DNA from: DATHVR01 sp035461175
Lineage (GTDB): Bacteria; Actinomycetota; Acidimicrobiia; Spongiisociales; ZC4RG35
Length of the DNA stretch: 30,545 nt
Direction: 5' to 3'
NCBI GenBank assembly: GCA_035461175.1
Contig: DATHVR010000173.1
Span: forward strand, 1 to 30,545
Shown: in pieces, positions 26,601 to 30,545 of the stretch
Layout: each line of letters begins with the position of its first letter
Position numbering within the stretch: the stretch's first letter is position 1
Notes under the pieces: generated by a model
Database searches by the model: none
Told to the model about the DNA's origin: nothing
Seen by the model: only the letters and a program-made list of their open reading frames with translations
Program-made: the position numbers and the translations under genes

Positions 26601-26830
26601 CCACCGACGTGTTCACGATCACGCCGCTGGGTGAGCAGTACTTCGGCCTACCGGAGGACATCGCCGGAAACAGCACCGGTTCGGTCGAGATCTACGACTT
26701 CGGGCCCTTCCCGGGCAACACGCCCGAGGATGGGGTGCTCCTGTTCACCAACGGCGACCGTGGCGCCAGTGCCCGCGGTGGCGCCACCGAAGGGACGGAA
26801 GCGATCCACTTGTACCCGGCCTTCCCGTAG
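23642..26830 (+). CDS. Secreted subtilisin-like serine protease with PA insert
   Basis: A 1062-aa exported S8 family endopeptidase. The signal peptide is residues 1-23 (ending VGAAEVA), followed by an I9-like prodomain (about 60-150, with QVVVQLKAESLAE). The catalytic triad is Asp186 (VAVIDSGVD), His256 (GHGTHVAD) and Ser571 (GGTSGAAPMVAG), with oxyanion Asn353 (ASAGNSS). Between Asn353 and Ser571 lies a PA domain at about 385-525 (GALTGQ-type strand, DRGACNFSLKIQNIEAAGG), which often controls substrate access. After Ser571 comes a fibronectin-like region, then a C-terminal part ending YPAFP without a sorting signal. GTG 23642 is chosen because AGGAG lies about 6 nt before it and the signal peptide begins there. 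It probably degrades extracellular protein. Confidence 0.94.
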   Translation: MRRSLVLLVALATAIAMAIPVGAAEVADRADRPTPEHIDDLRLSSPRTSSGNLDGVHPSLRGAAGDEQVVVQLKAESLAESGKTSDGQQAAHVNSAKQAQAALFDRIKGIDSGARLLGSAQRVINAVFVEVSASALEEIAADDAVRRIAPVGEYELDLTETVPYIGADDVQADGHDGSGITVAVIDSGVDYHHANLGGSGDPADYAANDPTVIEPGTFPTDKIVGGYDFVGSNWAGSADPIEPDPDPLDDGPGAGHGTHVADIIGGMNGVAPGVDIHAIKVCSSISTSCSGIALILGMEYAVDPNFDGKVKDRVDIINMSIGSPYGQPFDDDLSQAVDGATALGVLTVASAGNSSDKPFITGSPGAANTALSVAQTQVPSATEVPMEVIEPVEDAGLYEAVHQPWSAALTDEIAGPVVYGVPLAGGGTDTLGCDTDVAPGSLTGQIVAVDRGACNFSLKIQNIEAAGGILGIIMLVTDEAPFPGGFGSGDLPQIPGYMISQAAGDILRDGDAVVSFDPATGTPLVGSMVGSSARGPQFDDRRIKPEIGAPGASVSAEAGTGTGLTPFGGTSGAAPMVAGAAALVQDAYGGGKTTGQGSAPGNPSGQGLSPLATKALLMNTAETDIDTAPGAGLAPISRIGGGEVRVDRAMDATAVAYDADEPSGSLSFFHNDVTGVTEITKTVEVMNLTGKKQTYDVDVSFRALGPEGSGAVTIDAPASVTLQSGKFNTTRFDVTMTIDGWLLGGNPLNSGSEGGNGDALTAAEYDGYLTLDGDAPIRLAWHVLPRAAAEVVADSTEFAAGGFPSTVGLTNNGVGTAQIDAYSIVATSPELPEGGPGEQAPTPDIAAVGVNTFTVPSEVCDSGFVWAFAFDMHERETHAVVPASYWVDLDTNQDGTPDYAVFTWDLSGIPNLGDGRTVTWAAPYVSFPSTIGNASAFFFAEHATVTGNVALYLCGEQIGMTSADLLTTNVDAQAFAFDIYFGGPGDATDVFTITPLGEQYFGLPEDIAGNSTGSVEIYDFGPFPGNTPEDGVLLFTNGDRGASARGGATEGTEAIHLYPAFP

Positions 26831-26854
26831 GCGCCGGCGAAATGTCCGGCTACT

Positions 26855-26885
26855 CGAGAGGGGCCCCGCACCGGGGCCCCTCTCG
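26855..26885 (+). terminator. 14-bp GC hairpin after subtilase
   Basis: 26855-26868 and 26872-26885 are perfectly complementary (14 bp) around a CAC loop, 24 nt after the subtilase stop. The stem is very stable, but only a TCATC tail follows, which is common for terminators in high-GC actinobacteria. Confidence 0.75.
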
Positions 26886-26924
26886 TCATCGTGCTGGCGC
26901 CGTGACGGGCCCGATCCGGTGGCG

Positions 26925-27491
26925 ATGAGCGAGAATCGTCCGGTGGACAGAGGCGCGACGATCGATCTCACCATGGAGGAACTGCGGGCGATCACGGCGT
27001 TTGCCGTGGCCTGTGCCCGCCCGGCGCTGGCGGTCTTCGAACGCCATTGTCCGGGCGATCCGCGACCCCGGGAGGCTCTCGACGAGGCAGGCCGTTTCGC
27101 CGCCGGAGGTGGGCGCAACCAGGCGTTGCGGGTGAAGGCGCTGGCGGCGCATCGAGCGGCCCGGGCGGCTCAAGAGAGCGGGCGCGAGGCCACCGCCGAA
27201 GGGGCGCGGGCTGCCGGTCATGCGGCTGCGTCCGCCTATCTGCATCCGCTGGCACGGCCGAGCCAGGTCATCCATATTCTCGGGTCGGCCGTGCACGCGG
27301 CACGGGCCCTCGAGCTGGATGCAGGCGACGATCGTGCCGTCGGGACCGCGTACATCGAGGAGGCCGCGGACATGGCCGGCCCGCTGATCAGCGATGTCCT
27401 CCGGCGTTATCCCCTCGCTCCCAGCAGCAGCCGCCGGGTCGGCGAGCTGCTGACCGATATCGACACGTCATTGCGCCGGCTGCGCCCCTAG
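26925..27491 (+). CDS. Imm5-like putative immunity protein
   Basis: A 188-aa, Ala- and Arg-rich, all-helical protein. Its pattern is that of the family annotated as putative immunity protein (Imm5-like): TMEELRAITAFAVACARPALAVFERHCPGDPRPREALDEAGRFA, then repeated AHRAARAAQESGREATAEGARAAGHAAASAYLHPLARPSQ and VHAARALELD. No toxin or polymorphic-toxin gene is adjacent; the upstream neighbour is the subtilase, separated by a strong hairpin. The immunity role is therefore only a family label. The start is uncertain: ATG 26925 is used, GTG 26919 and GTG 26943 are in frame, and no good ribosome site is seen. Confidence 0.75.
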   Translation: MSENRPVDRGATIDLTMEELRAITAFAVACARPALAVFERHCPGDPRPREALDEAGRFAAGGGRNQALRVKALAAHRAARAAQESGREATAEGARAAGHAAASAYLHPLARPSQVIHILGSAVHAARALELDAGDDRAVGTAYIEEAADMAGPLISDVLRRYPLAPSSSRRVGELLTDIDTSLRRLRP

Positions 27492-27494
27492 TCG

Positions 27495-27514
27495 GGCCGC
27501 CGCCGCCCGCGGCC
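27495..27514. terminator. Short hairpin between convergent genes
   Basis: GGCCGC (27495-27500) pairs with GCGGCC (27509-27514) around an 8-nt loop, between the stops of the Imm5-like and lipoprotein genes. TCTAAT follows on the plus strand. It may end transcription in both directions. Confidence 0.4.
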
Positions 27515-27519
27515 TCTAA

Positions 27520-28044
27520 TCACGATTCCGGGTTGGTGCCCGTCTCGCCCCCGGTGGGCCCGCCGGAGCGGGGGGTGGTGAAACCCTCGCATAGCTTGAA
27601 GTAGCCGGTGTCACCGACGCGGTAGTCGAGAACCGTGCCATCCGGGTCGACCAATTCCACCCAGTAGCCGTCGACGATCGCCTGGGTGTAGAACTCCCCC
27701 GGGACCGGACAGCCGAGCGCCCCGTCGGACCAGGTCATCGCCTGGCTGCGGCGCACGGTGAAGTCCCCGGCGGAGAGACCGGTTCGATCCGCGGCGTCAA
27801 CGAGGATCTCGTCGAGGATCTGTTGGGGAACCTCGCCCACTACGGGCGGGTCGGATTCGGGCGGGGTTTCCATGGTGGGTTGTACACGCTCCGGGAGGGT
27901 GCTGGTGCCGGCATCGTCCCTCCCCTCCGTCGTCGGGGAAGTGGCCGGGATGGAATCGGTCGTCGGCACGTCGGAGGTGTCGGCTCCGCAGGCCACGGCC
28001 ACCAGACCAAGTGTCACGACCAGGCTCCAGGTTTTCCATTTCAC
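27520..28044 (-). CDS. Secreted lipoprotein with WSDGALGCP domain
   Basis: A 174-aa exported lipoprotein. The N-terminus VKWKTWSLVVTLGLVAVAC is a lipoprotein signal peptide with Cys19 as the lipid site. Residues 22-75 are a Thr/Pro/Asp-rich flexible linker. Residues 76-152 form a small domain with TWSDGALGCPVPGEFYTQAIVDGYWVELVDPDG and a second Cys in FKLCEG, so Cys112 and Cys152 may pair. I recall this domain as recurrent in bacterial exported proteins, without a known function. GTG 28044 is chosen because the signal peptide begins there and an ECF-type -10 lies exactly 8 nt upstream. Frame upstream of it is Arg/Ser-rich and not signal-like. No ribosome site is present. Confidence 0.85.
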   Translation of the reverse strand: MKWKTWSLVVTLGLVAVACGADTSDVPTTDSIPATSPTTEGRDDAGTSTLPERVQPTMETPPESDPPVVGEVPQQILDEILVDAADRTGLSAGDFTVRRSQAMTWSDGALGCPVPGEFYTQAIVDGYWVELVDPDGTVLDYRVGDTGYFKLCEGFTTPRSGGPTGGETGTNPES

Positions 28045-28052
28045 GTGGATAT

Positions 28053-28078
28053 GACGGTACCCCGACCCTGTCGGTTCC
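28053..28078 (-). promoter_or_regulatory. ECF-type promoter of the lipoprotein gene
   Basis: On the minus strand: GGAACC (28078-28073), a 16-nt spacer, CGTC (28056-28053), then 8 nt to GTG 28044. This is the same -35, spacer, -10 and start distance as before the sigma gene and the S-layer-like gene. An inverted repeat CCCGACCC/GGGTCGGG (28061-28068 and 28087-28094) spans the -35 and could be an extra operator. Confidence 0.62.
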
Positions 28079-28219
28079 CCTTTCCCGGGTCGGGAAGCGA
28101 CGGGGAAGCGGTTTGAAAGTCTGCAGGCGGGGTATGCGAAACCAGACCCACCTTCGGGAATTGGCGCGGCCCGACGGCCGCCCCCTCGGGGTGGCGACGA
28201 TACCGCGAGAGGAGAGGCG

Positions 28220-28828
28220 ATGACCACGAGAGATACCCGATTTCGCACACGTGAGGTGGAGATGGAGTCCATCCGGGACAGGTTCGGCGGTGCCGACCTC
28301 GTGGCCGGGCTTCTGGGCATGTTCACCGCTCTCGGCGTCCTGGTCTTCCTGGGGTCGCTGATCATGGCGGGGAACGCCGGCCTCGATTACCAGCTCAACC
28401 AGGTGGATCTGGATGGGAACCTGCAGGAAATCGAGGTGGTGGGCGCCATCGTCGGAATCCTGGTGGTGCTGGCCGCCTTTTTCGTCGGCGGCTGGGCGGC
28501 CGGGAGGATGGCCCGCTATGACGGCGCCATCAATGGGATGGGAACCGCGCTGTGGTTCCTCCTGGTGGTTGCCGTGTTCGGTGCCCTCGGAATCTGGCTG
28601 GGGCAGGAGTACAACGCCTTTGCCGCTCTCGACCTCCCCAACTGGTTCGGCCAGATCGGCGCCGACGACGTCACCTTGAAGGCGATCGCCGGAGCCTTGG
28701 CCGGAATAGTGGCGGCCCTGCTGGGCGGCTACATGGGCGGGATGTTCGGCGAGCGCTTCCACCAGCGAGCCGACGCCGCACTGGTAGAAGAGACCCGCCA
28801 CACCGAGACGACTCCTCCTACGGTCTGA
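28220..28828 (+). CDS. Four-TM membrane protein
   Basis: A 202-aa integral membrane protein of unknown function. Four hydrophobic segments lie at about 27-49, 72-96, 106-127 and 152-176. Two small-residue-rich, Gly-containing ones (GGWAAGRMARYDGAINGMGTALW and LLGGYMGGMFGERF) look like a repeated two-helix unit, as in small YrzE/TIGR04086-like proteins. The N-terminal 26 residues are charged and cytosolic. ATG 28220 has a good AGGAGAGG ribosome site. The gene is divergent from the lipoprotein (175-nt spacer). I cannot place a transport or signalling role. Confidence 0.85.
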   Translation: MTTRDTRFRTREVEMESIRDRFGGADLVAGLLGMFTALGVLVFLGSLIMAGNAGLDYQLNQVDLDGNLQEIEVVGAIVGILVVLAAFFVGGWAAGRMARYDGAINGMGTALWFLLVVAVFGALGIWLGQEYNAFAALDLPNWFGQIGADDVTLKAIAGALAGIVAALLGGYMGGMFGERFHQRADAALVEETRHTETTPPTV

Positions 28829-28858
28829 TCGCCTGCCGATAACCAACAGTCCGAGCCT

Positions 28859-28893
28859 CTGACGGGCGGCATCCTCGAGATGTCGCCCGTCAG
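28859..28893. terminator. 15-bp hairpin between convergent genes
   Basis: 28859-28873 pairs with 28879-28893 over 15 bp (one G-U) around a CTCGA loop, 31 nt after the four-TM stop and 37 nt before the RidA-like stop. It probably ends transcription from both sides. Confidence 0.7.
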
Positions 28894-28929
28894 TCGTGCT
28901 GTCGTCACACCCGTCGCCGGTTCGAGCGT

Positions 28930-29337
28930 CTAAGGCACCCGGGCGGTGGCGGATACCTCCACTTTTAGATCGGGATGGACCAGCCCGGAGACGATGAGAA
29001 GTGTGTTGGGCGGATACGCCCCGTCCGGGTAGTACTGGGCGAACACCGCCTGACGGGCGTCGCGGAATGAGGCAAGGCTCTCCTCCCCCACCAGGTAGGT
29101 CTTGAGGTCGGCTACGTCGGTGGGGGTGGCGCCGAGGCTGTCGAGGATGGCTGCCAGGTTGGAGAAGATCTGGCGGAACTGGGCTCCGGGGTCGCCCACG
29201 CCCACCAGCTCGCCGTCGGCGTCGAGAGCGACCTGCCCGGCGATGAAGGCCAGCCGGCCCGGTTCGGCCACGGCGACGTGGCTGTACTGGCCGGCCGGCG
29301 CCATGACCTGACCCGGATTGACATAGCTCACGGACAT
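28930..29337 (-). CDS. RidA/YjgF family protein
   Basis: A 135-aa trimer-forming small protein of the Rid superfamily. LAFIAGQVALDADGELVGVGDPGAQFRQIFSNLAAILDSLGA (residues 29-70) and the final DLKVEVSATARVP fit the family. In true RidA, which hydrolyses 2-aminoacrylate and related imines, an Arg near residue 105 binds the substrate carboxylate. The equivalent position here is Asn111 (PPNT instead of PARS), although the acidic Glu127 is kept. It therefore probably belongs to another Rid subgroup with a different or unknown substrate. ATG 29337 has a GGGAGAG ribosome site. A TAGTCT box lies 31 nt upstream (29374-29369), and the gene is divergent from the eight-TM protein. Confidence 0.9.
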   Translation of the reverse strand: MSVSYVNPGQVMAPAGQYSHVAVAEPGRLAFIAGQVALDADGELVGVGDPGAQFRQIFSNLAAILDSLGATPTDVADLKTYLVGEESLASFRDARQAVFAQYYPDGAYPPNTLLIVSGLVHPDLKVEVSATARVP

Positions 29338-29368
29338 GGGCTCTCCCTCGATCGCGATTGGGGCGCCG

Positions 29369-29374
29369 AGACTA
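29369..29374 (-). promoter_or_regulatory. Candidate -10 of ridA-like gene
   Basis: On the minus strand TAGTCT lies 31 nt before ATG 29337, leaving room for a short leader with the GGGAGAG ribosome site. It is the same hexamer as the leaderless boxes at 4567 and 14978. Confidence 0.38.
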
Positions 29375-29414
29375 CCCCCGAGATGGCCGGCCGCCGGAGC
29401 CGACAGGATCTAGG

Positions 29415-30215
29415 ATGCCCCACGGTTCCATGCACGAAGTCACCGTCCATCCGCGCCTCCTCACCGCCCGAGGCGGGTTCGGGGCCGTGGTGTTGGCGGC
29501 CGGCGTCAGCGGGGCCGCCCTCCTCTTCTTTCCAGGCTCTACGGGCTCGTTCTTCTCGTGGGGTCTGGGACCACCGCCGCTGGCTGCCCTGGTGGGGGGC
29601 CTCTATCTGGCCTCGTCGATAGTGTTCGCCTTCGCCATGCGCCTGGACTGGTTCGGGATCCGTAGCCTGCTGGCGGCGGCGCTCGGGCTGACCGCCCCCA
29701 CCCTGGTCGCCACCCTCATCCATCTCGACGTCTTCGACTTCGGCCGCTGGCAGGCATGGGCGTGGCTGGCCCTGTTCGTGTCGGCGCCTCCGTTCTGGGG
29801 TGGGCTGCTCTGGGCCGGTCCCCGTCCCGACCGGTCCCGGCGCCGCAGCTACGGGATGGGAAGGGCGCTGCTCGCCGTCGTGCTGTTCACCTGGGCGGTG
29901 GTGATGTGGGCGGCTCCGGAGGCTGCCTCGGAGCTGCTCCCCTACGACCTGGCCGGACTGGGGGGACGCTTCTTCGGGTCCTGGCTGGTGTTCCTGGGGG
30001 TGATGGCCGCCTGGTCGGCGTTCCGGCCCGGCCAGTCGCTTCCGACCCTGGCCCTGGCCGCCTACCCGGCCGGCGCCCTCGTCGCCGGTCTTCGCACCTT
30101 CTCGGATCTGAAGCCCGGCGCGGGGCGGATCGCCTACCTCGTGTTCCTGGCGGTACTGGCGGTCACCTTCGGGGTCTCGGCCGGCCGTAGTGCGGGCCCG
30201 AGCGAGACCGCCTGA
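29415..30215 (+). CDS. Eight-TM membrane protein of unknown function
   Basis: A 266-aa integral membrane protein with about eight helices, near 22-39, 54-74, 83-103, 113-133, 149-167, 185-201, 209-226 and 238-256. Loops are short; the longest, PRPDRSRRRSYGMGR (136-150), is basic and probably cytosolic. No transporter or enzyme motif is recognised. ATG 29415 follows AGGA at 6 nt. It is only 77 nt from the divergent RidA-like start and ends in a hairpin before the beta-glucan synthase. Confidence 0.85.
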   Translation: MPHGSMHEVTVHPRLLTARGGFGAVVLAAGVSGAALLFFPGSTGSFFSWGLGPPPLAALVGGLYLASSIVFAFAMRLDWFGIRSLLAAALGLTAPTLVATLIHLDVFDFGRWQAWAWLALFVSAPPFWGGLLWAGPRPDRSRRRSYGMGRALLAVVLFTWAVVMWAAPEAASELLPYDLAGLGGRFFGSWLVFLGVMAAWSAFRPGQSLPTLALAAYPAGALVAGLRTFSDLKPGAGRIAYLVFLAVLAVTFGVSAGRSAGPSETA

Positions 30216-30253
30216 CCCGGTCGGGGTGGGGCCTGGGGCTCCACCCCGCCGGG
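30216..30253. terminator. Hairpin between eight-TM gene and glucan synthase
   Basis: CCCGG (30216-30220) plus CGGGGTGG (30222-30229) pair with CCACCCCG (30241-30248) plus CCGGG (30249-30253): 13 bp with one bulged T and an 11-nt loop. It starts right after the stop of the eight-TM gene and lies 6 nt beyond the stop of the opposite gene. Confidence 0.6.
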
Positions 30254-30259
30254 AGTCGC

Positions 30260-30545
30260 CTATCCGAGGACGACCTCGACGTGGTGGGTGGCGCCATCGT
30301 CGACGAGGTCGATGTCGGATCCGGCCGGCTGGATCCTGTCGTCGACCGTCAACCCGACCACTCCCTTGGTGGCGCCGTCGGGATTGTGGACCCGGATCTC
30401 GTAGAGCGACGAGTGGTAGCGGAAGGTGATCGAGAACTCCCGCCAGGCGCGGGGGATGCAGGGATCCAGCCCGAGGCGGGTGCCGCGCAGATGGAAGCCG
30501 AGGATCCACTCCACCCCGGCCCGGTACATCCACCCGGCCGAACCG
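30260..30545 (-). CDS. Cyclic beta-1,2-glucan synthase, C-terminus
   Basis: Only the last 95 codons are inside the window; the frame stays open through 30545. The sequence GSAGWMYRAGVEWILGF, LRLDPCIP-type (here LGLDPCIPRAW), FRYHSSLYEIRVHNPDG and the end LVDDGATHHVEVVLG is the C-terminal signature of NdvB/Cgs-type cyclic beta-1,2-glucan synthases and related GH94 phosphorylase-like proteins. In these very large membrane enzymes this end belongs to the GH94 phosphorolysis module that controls ring size. A free-standing GH94 phosphorylase cannot be excluded without the upstream part. Cyclic glucans act in the envelope and in osmotic adaptation. Confidence 0.82.
   Translation of the reverse strand, partial: GSAGWMYRAGVEWILGFHLRGTRLGLDPCIPRAWREFSITFRYHSSLYEIRVHNPDGATKGVVGLTVDDRIQPAGSDIDLVDDGATHHVEVVLG

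Overview
The window is about 30.5 kb of dense, very GC-rich DNA with frequent GTG starts. The predicted proteins point to a free-living actinobacterium. They include an F420-type luciferase-like oxidoreductase, a zinc-ribbon/cyclase/AAA/TPR regulator, an ECF sigma factor with a one-TM partner, and DUF3224. S-layer-like repeats carrying a Cys pair in each copy recall deep-branching Actinobacteria such as Acidimicrobiia. This assignment is inference from gene content, with no marker gene. No rRNA, tRNA, CRISPR array, transposase or integrase was seen, so this looks like ordinary chromosome.

Layout. 1-2099 (minus): sucrose phosphorylase translationally coupled to a membrane protein that runs off the left edge. 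2188-5041 (plus): a large secreted S-layer-like/lyase-like/FG-GAP protein, then a MaoC dehydratase. 5085-9256 (minus): membrane adenylate cyclase, F420-type oxidoreductase, VWA protein, GNAT acetyltransferase and an unknown membrane-anchored protein. 9469-11771 (plus): ECF sigma factor, its overlapping one-TM partner, DUF3224 protein and a one-TM secreted-domain protein, separated by hairpins. 11896-14878 (minus): cyclase/TolB/TPR protein and an alpha/beta hydrolase. 14990-18448 (plus): 1152-aa zinc-ribbon/cyclase/AAA/TPR regulator. 18478-19566 (minus): AlkX/YcaQ-type glycosylase. 19777-22500 (plus): pyruvate phosphate dikinase, followed by a structured spacer holding a decayed SARP-like fragment. 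22813-23496 (minus): DUF2461. 23642-27491 (plus): large secreted subtilase and an Imm5-like protein. 27520-30545: lipoprotein (minus), four-TM protein (plus), RidA-like protein (minus), eight-TM protein (plus) and the C-terminus of a cyclic beta-glucan synthase (minus).

Main discovery. Three genes carry the same promoter arrangement: GGAACY, 16 nt, CGTY, exactly 8 nt, start codon. They are the ECF sigma gene (ATG 9469), the S-layer-like/lyase-like protein (ATG 2188) and the lipoprotein (GTG 28044, minus strand). This is the classic ECF -35/-10 pair, placed so that transcription would begin at or next to the start codon. The simplest reading is a small self-regulated ECF regulon that makes leaderless mRNAs for envelope and secreted proteins. 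A second recurrent signal, TAGNCT or a related TANNNT hexamer 6-8 nt before a start codon, suggests that leaderless housekeeping transcription is also common here.

Other themes are carbohydrate metabolism (sucrose phosphorylase, PPDK, beta-glucan synthase), three class III cyclases of different build, one with altered base-recognition residues, and several unexplained palindromes: a 35-nt family in three copies, a 49-nt near-perfect palindrome, and a TCTCGCGAGA pair.
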